This document shows, in pieces, positions 42,515-54,301 of a DNA stretch of 64,000 nt (position 1 is the stretch's first letter; every line of letters starts with the position of its first letter). The position numbers were made by a program, and so were the translations under genes. Source of the DNA: Prevotella lacticifex (lineage in GTDB: Bacteria > Bacteroidota > Bacteroidia > Bacteroidales > Bacteroidaceae). The stretch spans positions 211,459-275,458 of the forward strand of contig NZ_BPTV01000003.1 of NCBI RefSeq assembly GCF_019973375.1. The letters run 5' to 3'. The notes under the pieces were generated by a model that ran no database searches, had not been told where the DNA came from, and saw only the letters and a program-made list of their open reading frames with translations.

Positions 42515-42922
42515 ATGAATGGACTTATTATCTTATTCTGCTTAGCCATTTTAGCTTTTAACGTATATCTATTGTATCTGCAAATAAGGATGTCGAACGA
42601 CATTCATGCCATGCGCTACCTATTTACAACCTTATTTAAAGAAGAGGTAAAGAAAAAGGTGACAGAGGAAAACATACGTAAAACTAAAGAAGCCCAAAAG
42701 CCCGTAATAGCAGCACCAGGCATTAACACCCCAGACCCGACAAAGCCATCTCCTTCGAAGAATGACGTAGATGAGTTTCTTGATGAAATTCATTCGTACA
42801 AAAAGGAAAATAAGGTGGTGGACAAGAAGTGGTTGAATGATCTTATCAATAAGTATAACGCTAACTTCAATGAGGACTTTAGCCAATATCTCTCTTTATC
42901 AAAAGATATTACTTTGCCGTAG
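42515..42922 (+). CDS. Small membrane-anchored protein of unknown function
   Basis: The 135-residue product has one N-terminal membrane helix (LIILFCLAILAFNVYLLYLQ), then a lysine-rich stretch (FKEEVKKKVTEENIRKTKEA), a proline-rich linker (INTPDPTKPSPSKND) and a C-terminal helical part ending LINKYNANFNEDFSQYL. The topology suggests a cytoplasmic tail tethered to the inner membrane. The promoter at 42447 rejects the longer frame beginning at 42254. The 3' end lies in a 51-base tandem duplication. I do not recognise a family. Confidence 0.6.
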   Translation: MNGLIILFCLAILAFNVYLLYLQIRMSNDIHAMRYLFTTLFKEEVKKKVTEENIRKTKEAQKPVIAAPGINTPDPTKPSPSKNDVDEFLDEIHSYKKENKVVDKKWLNDLINKYNANFNEDFSQYLSLSKDITLP

Positions 42923-42990
42923 ATATCTATTCACAAAGGTCTCTCTTTATCAAAAGATATTTTTCTGCCGTAGATATCCATTCAAAAAAG
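42889..42990. repeat. 51-bp tandem duplication across the stop of the gene at 42515
   Basis: The unit TCTCTCTTTATCAAAAGATA... starts at 42889 and again at 42940, with a few differences (ACTTTG versus TTTCTG, CTATTC versus CCATTC). It covers the last 11 codons and the stop; the duplicated second stop is downstream and unused. Confidence 0.8.
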
Positions 42991-43136
42991 GGTTATGCTC
43001 ATACGACATTAATTATACGAGAACAATTCCAATAGCCTGACCGAAATCATTGGCAGCGAAAAAGTCTGAGTAACAAGGACTTAGGCTTTGACACTCAGAA
43101 TGTAGTAAGCAATTGGTCTCCAGTAAGTTGCAGGCT

Positions 43137-43475
43137 TTACATGAAGATATCGGGCAGCTGCGTGGGATCCCAACGAAAACGTTTCATATCGACATGACCG
43201 TTGGATTTGAAGCCTACGCCCTCTTTCTCGAGGAGCTGACGTTGCTCGGGCCATCCTGGAACAGTGCGTCCGACACTGTTGACGACACGGTGGCAGGGAT
43301 AGATGGCGGGGGCTCCACTGAGCACATGGCCAACAAGACGAGCATGACCGGGAGCATCGACGAGGTCGGAAATCTGACCGTAGCTCATTACCTTACCACG
43401 GGGAATAGCGGCAACAACACTATAGACGGAATCGCGGAAAGCGGCTGTGGATGGGATGTCAGGACATTTAAGCAT
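43137..43475 (-). CDS. MGMT/Atl-family DNA alkyltransferase-like protein with active-site Cys
   Basis: A 112-residue protein equal to the DNA-binding C-terminal domain of O6-alkylguanine-DNA alkyltransferase. Visible are the IPRGKVMSYGQISDLV recognition helix, the HARLVGHVLSGA segment with the arginine finger, and PCHRVVN at 60-66. Cys61 is the alkyl acceptor of true Ogt/MGMT; the alkyltransferase-like proteins (Atl1, YbaZ) that share this short length usually carry Trp there. The N-terminal Ogt domain is absent. It may therefore be a minimal repair enzyme or an Atl that kept the cysteine. Confidence 0.88.
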   Translation of the reverse strand: MLKCPDIPSTAAFRDSVYSVVAAIPRGKVMSYGQISDLVDAPGHARLVGHVLSGAPAIYPCHRVVNSVGRTVPGWPEQRQLLEKEGVGFKSNGHVDMKRFRWDPTQLPDIFM

Positions 43476-43793
43476 TGAGCAAAATAAATTTAGTGATTGA
43501 AGATGTCGTTAGTTAGCAGATTTCCTTTCTTTTAAGATAACAAGGAACTGCATGAAAGTTTTATTTATTGATAAACTAAATGAAATCTCATATTAACAGC
43601 AGAATGATATCGCAAATGGTTGCAAACAATACTCTGCCTTCGTGATAAACTTTCTGTCGAATGCCAATACTGTAAGCGCAAAAGCTCTACCCTCTTTTAG
43701 GCTGAATAATTCTGCCAACGGTGTATGGCGAACAGTGGACGGCTCTACCCTACCCGCTCCTTTCTTATATAATAAAGGAAGGGGCAAAGAAGG
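43476..43793. other. Intergenic, no gene seen
   Basis: AT-rich sequence between the alkyltransferase gene and the ATP synthase terminator. Short frames on both strands are extensions of no known protein. Confidence 0.35.
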
Positions 43794-43832
43794 AAAAAGC
43801 CTCCTCACGGATGGTGCCGGAAGAGGCTTTTT
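43794..43832 (-). terminator. Rho-independent terminator of the ATP synthase operon
   Basis: AAAAAGCCTC (43794-43803) pairs with GAGGCTTTTT (43823-43832); on the minus strand the hairpin ends in TTTTT. It lies 25 bases beyond the atpG stop. Confidence 0.85.
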
Positions 43833-43857
43833 ATAGATTATGTAGTTTAAGAAACTA

Positions 43858-44829
43858 TCAGTTCTGTGCACCGCCAGCAAGGTCGAGAAGCTCGTTGGTG
43901 ATAGCGGCCTGACGCGACTTGTTGTACTCGAGATTGAGCTCGCGCAGGAGTTCATCGGCATTGTCGGTGGCTGTCTGCATGGCAACCATACGTGCTGCGT
44001 GCTCACTGGCAACGCTGTCGAGCAATGCCGTGTACACCATCAGGTGGAGTTCCTTAGGCACAAGCTCACGGAGGACCGTGGGCAGGTCGGGCTCAACAAT
44101 AAAGTCGTCGTTGAGCGGAACGACATTAGCACCATCGGTTTCGGAAGACGACTTTCCGTGTAGTCGCTTGTACTCCTGTGCCTTTGCTGTGACAGCATTC
44201 ATGCTCAAGTCGCGAGCCTTATCCTCATAGAGCTGCTCCTCAAGGTCGATGGGGAGGAAAGTCCTACGGGTAAGAATTTGTGAGCCGGCACTCTTGAAAT
44301 GATGGTATATCATCTCAACCTTGTCGACCTCACCATGCATCCACTTCGTTCCTACCTCGATAGCTATCTGCCGACAACTTTCCGAATCGGGCTTGTCGGC
44401 AAGTTGCAAATAGCTGCCGGCGGCGTGAAGATGCATCTTCCTGACCTTCTCCTCAACCTTACGGCCGATAGGATAGATTAGGATATCATCGTCGGTTAGG
44501 CCCTTATCCTTGTACTCCTTAATGACATCAAGCATCTTCTTGATGACATTGTTGTTGAATCCACCACACAAAGACGAGTTGGAGGTGAAGACGAGCAATG
44601 CCACGTGCTTTACCTGACGCGGCTTGTCGAAAGGAATGTCGGCGTCGGGCGTCGAAACGAGGAACGACTTTAGGATATGCTCAAGGGTGTTCTCGTATGG
44701 GAGCATATTCTGAATAGCCGTCTGGGCATGATGCAACTTACTCGATGCCACCATCTTCATGGCACTCGTAATCTTCCGGGTGCTGTTGACGGAGGCTATC
44801 CGGTTTTTTATCTCTTTCAGTGACGGCAT
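43858..44829 (-). CDS. atpG: ATP synthase F1 subunit gamma
   Basis: A 323-residue central-stalk subunit. The N-terminal helix begins MPSLKEIKNRIASVNSTRKI and the C-terminal helix ends LNLEYNKSRQAAITNELLDL (AGGAQN at the tail), the two ends of the coiled coil that rotates in the alpha3beta3 ring. The central Rossmann-like part (HVALLVFTSNSSLCGGFNNN) is also family-typical. An insertion of about 30 residues around KAQEYKRLHGKSSSETDGAN is Bacteroidetes-like. It is last in the operon, 10 bases after atpA. Confidence 0.95.
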   Translation of the reverse strand: MPSLKEIKNRIASVNSTRKITSAMKMVASSKLHHAQTAIQNMLPYENTLEHILKSFLVSTPDADIPFDKPRQVKHVALLVFTSNSSLCGGFNNNVIKKMLDVIKEYKDKGLTDDDILIYPIGRKVEEKVRKMHLHAAGSYLQLADKPDSESCRQIAIEVGTKWMHGEVDKVEMIYHHFKSAGSQILTRRTFLPIDLEEQLYEDKARDLSMNAVTAKAQEYKRLHGKSSSETDGANVVPLNDDFIVEPDLPTVLRELVPKELHLMVYTALLDSVASEHAARMVAMQTATDNADELLRELNLEYNKSRQAAITNELLDLAGGAQN

Positions 44830-44839
44830 AATAAACTAA

Positions 44840-46435
44840 TTAATTCTCCTTTTGCTTATATTGTCCTGCAATGTTGGCCATAACCTCCTCGATTGTCTTT
44901 GTATCATCGTCGAGAAGTTTACCGGCTGCAAGATTGTCGATGACATCCTTGTGGGCTGACCGCATTGACTCGAGGAACTGGTCCTGACAGTCGCGCACCT
45001 TGTCGACGGGAACATCACGCATGAGTCCGTGCACACCGCAGTAGAGTATTGCAACTTGCTCACCCACAGGCATTGGGCTGTACTGTGGCTGGATAAGGAG
45101 CTGATTGTTCTTACGTCCGCGGTCGAGGGTCATGGCGGTGACGGCATCCATATCGCTCGAGAACTGTGAGAAAGCCTCAAGCTCGCGATACTGAGCCATG
45201 TCAATCTTCAGTGTACCGGCCACCTTCTTCATACTCTTTATTTGAGCGGAACCACCGACACGCGATACGGATATACCGACGTTGATGGCAGGACGGAAGC
45301 CCTGATTGAAGAGATTGGTCTCGAGGTAAATCTGTCCGTCGGTGATGGAGATGACATTAGTAGGAATGTAAGCCGACACGTCACCAGCCTGTGTCTCAAT
45401 AATTGGCAGAGCGGTAAGCGAGCCACCGCCCTTGACGTGGCCTTTCATCGACTCCGGCAGATCGTTCATCTGCTCGGCAATCTCCTGCTGGTCGTTGATA
45501 CGTGCAGCACGCTCAAGCAGACGGCTGTGAAGATAGAACACATCGCCTGGGTAAGCCTCACGTCCTGAAGGACGACGCAGAATCAGCGACACCTCACGAT
45601 AGGCTACAGCCTGCTTGGAGAGGTCGTCATAGACGACAAGAGCCGAGAGACCGCGGTCGCGGAAGTACTCGCCGATGGCGGCACCTGCAAACGGTGCATA
45701 ATACTGCATGGCGGCGGGATCGGCGGCAGTAGCGCTGACGACGATTGTGTACGGCATAGCACCATGGTCCTTAAGTGTCTGCACGAGAGATGCGACAGTC
45801 GAGGCTTTCTGGCCGATAGCTACATATATACAATAGACTGGTTTGCCAGCCTCATAGAGACTCTTCTGATTGATAATGGTATCGACGGCGATGGCAGTCT
45901 TACCAGTCTGACGGTCACCGATGATAAGCTCACGCTGACCGCGGCCGATAGGAATCATCGAGTCGACGGCCTTAAGACCTGTCTGCAACGGTTCCTTCAC
46001 CGGCTGACGGTAGATAACGCCAGGTGCCTTCCGGTCGAGCGGCATCTCGAAAGCGCCCGTGAGGTCGATATCACCCTTTCCGTCGATAGGAGTACCCAAC
46101 GGGTCGACGACGCGGCCGAGGTAATTATCATTAACACGGATAGAAGCGATATGATGGGTACGCTTTACCTTCATGCCCTCCTTAATGCCGGACGTAGCAC
46201 CGAAGAGGATACAACCGACGTTGTCCTCCTCGAGGTTCATGACGAGCCCCCGGGTGCCGTTCTCGAACTCCAACAGTTCGTTGGCCTCAGCATTACGCAA
46301 TCCGTAGATACGCGCCACACCATCAGAGACGGTGAGGACGGTACCAACCTCGTCGAACTGCTCAGCCGAGTTAATGCCTTCGAGTTCCCTCTGCAGGACT
46401 TCCGACACCTCGCTTGGTTTGATTTTATCTGACAT
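44840..46435 (-). CDS. atpA: ATP synthase F1 subunit alpha
   Basis: The 531-residue product has the Walker A motif GDRQTGKT at 173-180 in a non-catalytic nucleotide site, the [20 protein letters not shown]alker B region and the [15 protein letters not shown] segment. The length is a little above the usual 510. It starts 6 bases after the atpH stop, a typical coupling distance. Confidence 0.97.
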   Translation of the reverse strand: MSDKIKPSEVSEVLQRELEGINSAEQFDEVGTVLTVSDGVARIYGLRNAEANELLEFENGTRGLVMNLEEDNVGCILFGATSGIKEGMKVKRTHHIASIRVNDNYLGRVVDPLGTPIDGKGDIDLTGAFEMPLDRKAPGVIYRQPVKEPLQTGLKAVDSMIPIGRGQRELIIGDRQTGKTAIAVDTIINQKSLYEAGKPVYCIYVAIGQKASTVASLVQTLKDHGAMPYTIVVSATAADPAAMQYYAPFAGAAIGEYFRDRGLSALVVYDDLSKQAVAYREVSLILRRPSGREAYPGDVFYLHSRLLERAARINDQQEIAEQMNDLPESMKGHVKGGGSLTALPIIETQAGDVSAYIPTNVISITDGQIYLETNLFNQGFRPAINVGISVSRVGGSAQIKSMKKVAGTLKIDMAQYRELEAFSQFSSDMDAVTAMTLDRGRKNNQLLIQPQYSPMPVGEQVAILYCGVHGLMRDVPVDKVRDCQDQFLESMRSAHKDVIDNLAAGKLLDDDTKTIEEVMANIAGQYKQKEN

Positions 46436-46441
46436 TTGAAA

Positions 46442-46978
46442 TTATTTTTTAAGTTCTGTAAGGATCTTGTTAAGTTTTGACTTAACACTTGCATCCATTC
46501 TGTAGGTATCATACTCAAGGATGAATCCGCCAATGATATTGGGGTCAACCTCAGTCTTGAACTCCACAGTTCCTTTAGTCTTGCTCTCCACCATGCGCCG
46601 CATCCTGTCCTCAGTGTCCTTTGAAACTGGTGCGGCGGTAGTCAACGAGCCACGGATAATGTTCTTCTGCTGTCTATAAAGTGTGATGTAAGAGGCCGCC
46701 ATGAATTGCAGTGTCTTCTCCCGGTCTTCTTTCAGGACGAGTGCGACGAACTTCTTTGTCAGTTCGCCTACATTCTCGCCACAAGCCGTCACGATGAGCT
46801 TGAGCTTCTTGTCCTTGGAGAGCATAGGGTTGTCGATCGTAAAGCGCAATTCAGGTACCTCAAGGAAACTTCTTGAGAGAGTCTGCATCTCCTTATAGAC
46901 CTGATCTTCGAGCTTTAACTCCGTTGCGCTTTTCAGTAGCGCGCGGGCGTAGCGAACCGATATTACACCTAAATCCAT
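46442..46978 (-). CDS. atpH: ATP synthase F1 subunit delta
   Basis: A 178-residue peripheral-stalk subunit (OSCP-type). The six-helix N-terminal domain starts VISVRYARALLKSATELKLE, and the C-terminal domain shows EFKTEVDPNIIGGFILEYDT, the family's conserved end. It joins subunit b to F1. Spacing to atpF is 6 bases. Confidence 0.93.
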   Translation of the reverse strand: MDLGVISVRYARALLKSATELKLEDQVYKEMQTLSRSFLEVPELRFTIDNPMLSKDKKLKLIVTACGENVGELTKKFVALVLKEDREKTLQFMAASYITLYRQQKNIIRGSLTTAAPVSKDTEDRMRRMVESKTKGTVEFKTEVDPNIIGGFILEYDTYRMDASVKSKLNKILTELKK

Positions 46979-46984
46979 AAGCTG

Positions 46985-47494
46985 CTATTTAACGTTATTG
47001 TCAGTAGAAGAAACCTCATCCAGCAATCTGTCAATCAATTCGTTCTGCTCCTTGTCGCCCTTGAGTTTCTCGCGGAGGATCTTTTCGGCGATCTGCACCG
47101 AGAGCTCAGCCACCTGGTTGCGTATCTCGCTGATGGCAGCCTGCTTCTCGTTTTCGATCTCCGTACGTGCATCGCTGACGATGCGCGCACCCTCGTCGCG
47201 GGCCTTTTCCTGAGCTTTCTCGACGATGGCATCGCGGGTAGCAGAGGCTTCTTTAAGAATCTCCGACTGCTTCTCGCGGGCCTGTTGGAGCAGCAACTCA
47301 CCTTCTTTCTGGATATTGGCAAGCTTCTCGTTAGCCTCACGGGCCTTCTTCAGACTACCATCGATATATTCCTTCCGGTCGTTAACCATCTTCACGATAA
47401 CAGGGAAGCCCCATTTCCAGAGGATGAGGAAGACGACGATGAAGACGATGGTCATCCAAAACAGCAAGCCACTATCAGGAATCAATAAATCCAT
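46985..47494 (-). CDS. atpF: ATP synthase F0 subunit b
   Basis: A 169-residue stalk protein with one N-terminal membrane helix (FWMTIVFIVVFLILWKWGF), then a long charged coiled coil (about residues 40-155, rich in Lys, Glu and Ala). It dimerises and holds F1 static against the membrane part. Confidence 0.95.
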   Translation of the reverse strand: MDLLIPDSGLLFWMTIVFIVVFLILWKWGFPVIVKMVNDRKEYIDGSLKKAREANEKLANIQKEGELLLQQAREKQSEILKEASATRDAIVEKAQEKARDEGARIVSDARTEIENEKQAAISEIRNQVAELSVQIAEKILREKLKGDKEQNELIDRLLDEVSSTDNNVK

Positions 47495-47552
47495 ATGCTG
47501 GTGTTTGCTTGGTTATACGTTAATTCATTGAATACTCGCGTGCCGTCGGCAA

Positions 47553-47807
<255 letters not shown>

Positions 47808-47856
47808 TTAATTGTTTATTATTTTTTCTGTTATTATACAATTGTGGGGCAAGAGT

Positions 47857-49023
47857 TCACGCTTTCTCTGGATGCACATGCGCAAGTGAGATAAACACCG
47901 CGCTGAGCATTGTGAAGACAAGAGCCTGAATGTAGCTCACAAGGACTTCGAGAAGCATCATGAACACACTCATGGCCACGCTGACGACCGTCATGCTCGA
48001 ACCGGCAATGATGTTGGCAATGGCACTATCGGCCACACCGAACATGATGAAGATGATAGCCGCGAAACTCAATGCTATAGCATGACCGGCCATCATGTTT
48101 GCAAACAGTCGGATGATAAGAGCCAATGGTTTCGTGAAGATACCAAACAGTTCGATGAACGGCATCAATGGCACCGGCACCTTCAACCACATCGGCACCT
48201 CCGGCCAGAAGATATCCTTCCAGTAAGCCTTTGTTCCGGTGAAGTTTGTGATGAGGAACGTGGTCACACCAAGGAAGAATGTACAGGCGATATTGCCGGT
48301 GAGATTTCCTCCACCCGGTGGGAACGGAACGATACCCATCAGATTGGCCAAGAAGATGAAGAAGAAACAGGTGAGCAGCCACGGAGCGTACTTTGGAGCC
48401 TCGTCGCCCATGCATGCCTTGATTACATCGTCGTAGATGTTCATGATAAACATGTGCATCAGACCGGTGAATCCCTTCGGTGCAGGGTCGCTGACCTTAT
48501 GGCGCTTGCACCAACGTGCCGGCACGAGCACACAGATAAGCAGCAGGATGGCATCGATGAAAAGCACGCAAACAGTCTTCGTTATCGAGATGTCCACGGG
48601 TCTGACCTCCTTGCCGTCAACCTTCTCGACAATCTTGTTCGGATACGCCTTGGCATCACCGCTCTTGATGACGAGATTCTTCAGACTGGCATCAGGCCCG
48701 ACGTACGGACGATCGCCGTTGGTGATGACATTGCCGTCAAGGTCTTTGGCTCCCTTGACGATGTTGCCATCCTTGCCCTTGACATCGCCCAGCTCAGCGA
48801 AATTGCCGCTACTGAAAACATGCCATCCCGTGGTGGTCTTGATGATCACCGGCAGGTTGATGATGACAGGTCCTGTAACATGCCATTGATAAGAATCCTT
48901 GATATGACCCCACAAAATGTTCTTCACGTCGACCGGCTGCTTCTTAGAGAAGTCGTGGGCACCTACAGGAGCCGCAACGAGGGCCAGCATGACGATGAGG
49001 AGCAATTGCTTGATGTATTTCAT
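47857..49023 (-). CDS. atpB: ATP synthase F0 subunit a
   Basis: The 388-residue product is longer than the usual 240-270. It has an N-terminal signal-like segment (QLLLIVMLALVAAPVGAHDF), a polar extension of about 150 residues with KTTTGWHVFSSGNFAELGDV, then the membrane core. The core carries the essential arginine in LALIIRLFANMMAGHAI at about 300 and the final SYIQALVFTMLSAVFISLAH. The long periplasmic N-terminal part is typical of Bacteroidetes AtpB. Confidence 0.94.
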   Translation of the reverse strand: MKYIKQLLLIVMLALVAAPVGAHDFSKKQPVDVKNILWGHIKDSYQWHVTGPVIINLPVIIKTTTGWHVFSSGNFAELGDVKGKDGNIVKGAKDLDGNVITNGDRPYVGPDASLKNLVIKSGDAKAYPNKIVEKVDGKEVRPVDISITKTVCVLFIDAILLLICVLVPARWCKRHKVSDPAPKGFTGLMHMFIMNIYDDVIKACMGDEAPKYAPWLLTCFFFIFLANLMGIVPFPPGGGNLTGNIACTFFLGVTTFLITNFTGTKAYWKDIFWPEVPMWLKVPVPLMPFIELFGIFTKPLALIIRLFANMMAGHAIALSFAAIIFIMFGVADSAIANIIAGSSMTVVSVAMSVFMMLLEVLVSYIQALVFTMLSAVFISLAHVHPEKA

Positions 49024-49036
49024 ATCTGAATCGTTT

Positions 49037-49447
49037 TTACTTTAATTTATTCTTTTTCTCTATTTGGGAGAAGTAAACGCAGTCGAAGACTAACATCACT
49101 AAGTAGAAACCCACAAACATTGCCGTGAACCCTAAGAGCGAGCTCTTGTCGTCCTTCATGACGACCATGGCAATAACGACAACCACGAGCGCCGAAAGCA
49201 TACGCAGGGCCGAGGCCGCAAGGTAGAACTTTCCGAGCGATGCTGTTGAGCGTTTTGCCACAGCTTTCCACGACTGGATGTAGGCTATGCCGGAAATGAG
49301 AGAAAAGAGTGCACTTATGGACAAGGCACCGACGAGCGACGTGTCCTGGAAGTACTGCATGACAATAAGTATGACAACCGTCAGCCCAAAAATGAGCCAC
49401 AAGCTGTACTTATAATACCGTTTTGCTATGTTGTTTATCACTTCCAT
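49037..49447 (-). CDS. ATP synthase operon membrane protein of unknown function
   Basis: A 136-residue protein with four hydrophobic segments (for example LWLIFGLTVVILIVMQYF, ALSISALFSLISGIAYI, ALVVVVIAMVV and MFVGFYLVMLVFDCVYF). It stands between atpC and atpB, where other phyla carry atpI/atpZ, and may likewise assist assembly of the c-ring or Mg2+ supply. The sequence does not show a clear AtpI match. The position is conserved in Bacteroidales. Confidence 0.75.
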   Translation of the reverse strand: MEVINNIAKRYYKYSLWLIFGLTVVILIVMQYFQDTSLVGALSISALFSLISGIAYIQSWKAVAKRSTASLGKFYLAASALRMLSALVVVVIAMVVMKDDKSSLLGFTAMFVGFYLVMLVFDCVYFSQIEKKNKLK

Positions 49448-49567
49448 GCTAAATCATTTTTCTCTCAGCCTTTCTTCACCTTATATATATAATGTCACAT
49501 CAGAATAACACCGTCGAAACAGCGGTGTCAAAACCGACACGACAATAACGATATATGGTGCCAAAGG

Positions 49568-49807
49568 CTACATCTCAACACATAGGGAGACCTCGTTTCG
49601 CTTAACTTCGACGAATCCCCCATGAATGTCGAACTGCTTCTTTCCGTCCTTAGTGCCGTATTCCACCTTGCCTTCAGAGAGCGAGGAGATTAGCGGAGCG
49701 TGGTCGGTGAGAATCTCAAAACTTCCCAGTGTTCCCGGGACGAGCACGCTCTCCACGTCGCCTTTGAATACGACTTTCTCCGGACTGACTATCTTGAGTT
49801 TAAGCAT
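49568..49807 (-). CDS. atpC: ATP synthase F1 subunit epsilon, short form
   Basis: A 79-residue protein comprising only the N-terminal beta-sandwich of epsilon: KIVSPEKVVFKGDVESVLVP, GTLGSFEILTDHAPLISSLS and the terminal VEVKRNEVSLCVEM. The two C-terminal helices that inhibit hydrolysis in E. coli and Bacillus (about 50 residues) are absent. The short form is common in Bacteroidetes, so it is not a truncation artefact. It lies downstream of atpD. Confidence 0.93.
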   Translation of the reverse strand: MLKLKIVSPEKVVFKGDVESVLVPGTLGSFEILTDHAPLISSLSEGKVEYGTKDGKKQFDIHGGFVEVKRNEVSLCVEM

Positions 49808-49932
49808 TGTTCTGAGTTTTATTATTTATATGAGTCGAATAAGTTGCCCGGTAACCTTTAGAATTCTGTCCCACATCAATGGTGACAGATACCCTGCTGC
49901 CACCGTAGCACCTTTCCGACCCATGACCATGC

Positions 49933-51498
<1,566 letters not shown>

Positions 51499-51513
51499 TC
51501 AAAATTTACAGAG

Positions 51514-51521
51514 CAAAAGTA
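51514..51521 (-). promoter_or_regulatory. -7 element for the ATP synthase operon
   Basis: The minus strand reads TACTTTTG, 55 bases before the atpD start. Confidence 0.55.
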
Positions 51522-51679
51522 ATGAATAATTTACCACTAACGGCAATTTTCGTTATCTTTTAGCATTATTTAAAACCATATTAACCACTGTTTTTATATT
51601 TGTTCCCGATATGAACATAAACTTGCCCATTTCGCCAAATATATTTACAGTGGTTATTCAAGAACGATTTGTCAGCGCA

Positions 51680-52657
51680 TTAAATGCTCAGCTCGTCAAG
51701 GACGGTGATGAGCTTGCGGTCGAACGGCTTATCGCTACGTATAGCATCAGCGAACGGTACGTAGACGACCTCATTGTTGCGCACACCGACCATGATGTTG
51801 CGCTGTCCCTGCATGATAGCCTCGATAGCACCGACACCGGTGCGGCTTGCGAGGATACGGTCGCGGGCCGATGGGCTACCGCCGCGCTGCAGGTGTCCGA
51901 GAATTGACACACGCACGTCATAGCCAGGGAACTCTTTCTTCACACGGTCGGCATAGTAGAGAGCACCGCACTTCGGACTCTCCGAGACGATGACGATACA
52001 GCTCTTCTTCGACTTACGGATACCGCGCTCCATGAAGTTCTGCAGCTGGTCGACGTCGGTAGAATCCTCCGGAATGATAGCAGCCTCAGCACCGGTAGCG
52101 ATAGCGCTGTTCTGGGCCAGGAATCCGGCATCACGTCCCATGACCTCAACGAAGAAGATACGCTCATGGCTCTGGGCCGTGTCGCGGATACGGTCGACAC
52201 ACTCAACGATGGTATTCAGCGTGGTATCGTAACCGATAGTGTTGTCGGTACCATAAAGGTCGTTGTCAATTGTACCTGGCAGTCCGATGCAAGGGATGTC
52301 ATACTCCTGTGCGAAAATCATTGCACCCGTGAGCGAGCCGTTACCACCAATGATAACCAAAGCGTCGATGCCCTCGTCCTGTATGTTCTTATATGCTTTC
52401 TCACGTCCCTCAGGAGTCTCAAACTCTTTTGAGCGCGCGGTCTTCAGGATGGTGCCGCCACGGTTGATGATACCACTGACGTTCTCGGTAGTGAACGGCT
52501 TAATCTCGTCGTTGATGAGACCATCGTAGCCACGGTAGATGCCTTTGATGTTGAAACCATTGTAGATACCTCCACGAGTGACCGCGCGGATAGCTGCGTT
52601 CATTCCTGGTGCGTCACCTCCTGATGTCAGGATTCCAATTGTCTTAATCTTTCCCAT
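51680..52657 (-). CDS. pfkA: ATP-dependent 6-phosphofructokinase
   Basis: A 325-residue glycolytic enzyme that phosphorylates fructose 6-phosphate. Markers are [20 protein letters not shown] at the ATP-binding start, GNGSLTGA at about 105, [19 protein letters not shown] with the catalytic Asp region at about 129, [10 protein letters not shown], and [15 protein letters not shown]. Gly104 after GGN (GGNGS) suggests ATP rather than pyrophosphate as donor. It lies 48 bases downstream of the NhaD-type gene on the same strand. Confidence 0.95.
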   Translation of the reverse strand: MGKIKTIGILTSGGDAPGMNAAIRAVTRGGIYNGFNIKGIYRGYDGLINDEIKPFTTENVSGIINRGGTILKTARSKEFETPEGREKAYKNIQDEGIDALVIIGGNGSLTGAMIFAQEYDIPCIGLPGTIDNDLYGTDNTIGYDTTLNTIVECVDRIRDTAQSHERIFFVEVMGRDAGFLAQNSAIATGAEAAIIPEDSTDVDQLQNFMERGIRKSKKSCIVIVSESPKCGALYYADRVKKEFPGYDVRVSILGHLQRGGSPSARDRILASRTGVGAIEAIMQGQRNIMVGVRNNEVVYVPFADAIRSDKPFDRKLITVLDELSI

Positions 52658-52705
52658 AATTGAATAGTGATATTGTTATTTATATTATTTTTTTTATTTC
52701 CTATA

Positions 52706-54121
52706 TTAATACATAAGGTACATTGCACCCATTCCGAGGGCACACCCCACGAGAGCTTTCCATCCCACATTTCTGAGATACCATCCCACGTGCATGTGCT
52801 CCATCTTCAGCAAGGCCAGTCCGGCCATCGACCCCACGCCGAGCACGTTTCCGGCAGCAGGCACCAAGAAGGCTATTATCTTCCAGTAGATACCATTCTG
52901 CACCATAGCAGCGGCGAATCCCTGCGATGTCGTCGCAACATCGAAGAAGGAGAAGAATGTCGCCGCCGTAGCAAAGTTGTCGAGCACCGTGCTTATCAGT
53001 CCTGCCACAGTGCCGATAACCCATACGTTATGGATATTTACAGCCACCCAGCTGGCAACCCACGGCAGCACACCGGTTTCGATAATAACCCCAACGAGCA
53101 GGACTATTCCCACGATGAACAGCATCATCTGTATGACACCATACTGCAACACCCGTGGTACACGGCTCTGAATCATCTTGTCGACATTATTCAGCTTGCG
53201 GTTGAAAATCTCATTAACTATCCACAGCACCGACAATACGCAGAGTGCTCCGAGGAACGGACTGAGTTTTGTAATATTGTGGAACGTCGGTATGAACCAC
53301 AGTCCACCTATGCCGACGATGAGCATCAGCAGTCGCTGCCACACGTTGAGCCTTGTATCGTCGCCACGGTAAGGCAGTCCAATCCAAGCCGTATCGACAC
53401 GTTCCGGGAGCATTCTCCCGAGCCACCACACCGGCAGCAGCCATGCTATAAGACAAGGAATGGCCAACGACAGCGAGAAGTTCGTGGCCGTCACCGCACT
53501 CTTGTTCCATATCAGCAGATTCGTAGGATCGCCGATGACCGTCAGTGCCCCGCCGATATTCGCCGATATTACTATCGCCGCGCCGAGCACCATTCGCTGG
53601 CGCCGGTTCTGCACCACCCCGTGCATCATCGTGAGCATCATCACCGTCGTGGTGAGGTTGTCGAGGTTTATCGAGAGGACGAAGGTGATGACAGACAGCA
53701 TCCACAGCATCCTTTTCCCCGACCTTGTTCGCAACAGCTGCTTTAGGAAGTCGAAGCATCCATTGTTGTCAAGCACCTGGACAATCGTCATCGTGGCGAG
53801 GAGGTAGAGGACTATCTCAGCTGAGCGGCCGACGCATTTCAGGAATATGTTCGAGGCGATGTACTGCTTCACCGTAACGCTCGTGGCTACTGCCCCGCCG
53901 AGGAAGCTGTGATAGTCGGTAGAGTGCTGACTCAGAACGAAGTCGGCTCCGTAGCAGATGTACAGCACCCAGCACAACGTACCCGTGAAGATAGCCACGG
54001 CTGCCTTGTTGATGTTGGTCAACTTCTCTGTCGATATCAGCAGAAGTCCCAATATTGCAATTATTACGATGAGTAGGGTCATTGCTTTAAAACTCCACAA
54101 ATTTAAATATTTTTTTTCCAT
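52706..54121 (-). CDS. NhaD-type Na+/H+ antiporter (ion transporter superfamily)
   Basis: A 471-residue integral membrane protein with about 12 hydrophobic segments. The two re-entrant-region motifs of the NhaD/ArsB/SLC13 group are visible: LSINLDNLTTTVMMLTMM at about 155-172 and ANIGGALTVIGDPTNLLIW at about 195-213 (GDPTN is diagnostic of NhaD). The second half has AGLISTVLDNFATAATFFSF, the inverted partner with the conserved DN. It exchanges sodium for protons and supports pH and salt balance. The gene ends 48 bases before pfkA. Confidence 0.88.
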   Translation of the reverse strand: MEKKYLNLWSFKAMTLLIVIIAILGLLLISTEKLTNINKAAVAIFTGTLCWVLYICYGADFVLSQHSTDYHSFLGGAVATSVTVKQYIASNIFLKCVGRSAEIVLYLLATMTIVQVLDNNGCFDFLKQLLRTRSGKRMLWMLSVITFVLSINLDNLTTTVMMLTMMHGVVQNRRQRMVLGAAIVISANIGGALTVIGDPTNLLIWNKSAVTATNFSLSLAIPCLIAWLLPVWWLGRMLPERVDTAWIGLPYRGDDTRLNVWQRLLMLIVGIGGLWFIPTFHNITKLSPFLGALCVLSVLWIVNEIFNRKLNNVDKMIQSRVPRVLQYGVIQMMLFIVGIVLLVGVIIETGVLPWVASWVAVNIHNVWVIGTVAGLISTVLDNFATAATFFSFFDVATTSQGFAAAMVQNGIYWKIIAFLVPAAGNVLGVGSMAGLALLKMEHMHVGWYLRNVGWKALVGCALGMGAMYLMY

Positions 54122-54247
54122 CCACCAACATCATACTTCTTTTTTTTAATAGGTTTAACGGCATTTTAATCTAAACGTCAAGTATTGCAAAGTCGATATT
54201 ACAAAAAGGACGGAATACGACAAGCAAAAAAATAACGATAAGTTTAT

Positions 54248-54279
54248 TTTGTCATTGTGATTGTTTTTCGCTACCTTTG
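54248..54279 (+). promoter_or_regulatory. Full promoter for the GT pair
   Basis: TTTG (54248-54251) and TACCTTTG (54272-54279) are 20 bases apart, with the start codon 22 bases downstream at 54302. Confidence 0.8.
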
Positions 54280-54301
54280 CAAAACAAAACAAATAATCTT
54301 C

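Noticed and set aside
52667..53746. 359-codon plus-strand frame opposite the NhaD-type gene
   Set aside because: His/Pro/Arg-rich composition with no fold features; it is antisense to a clear membrane protein.
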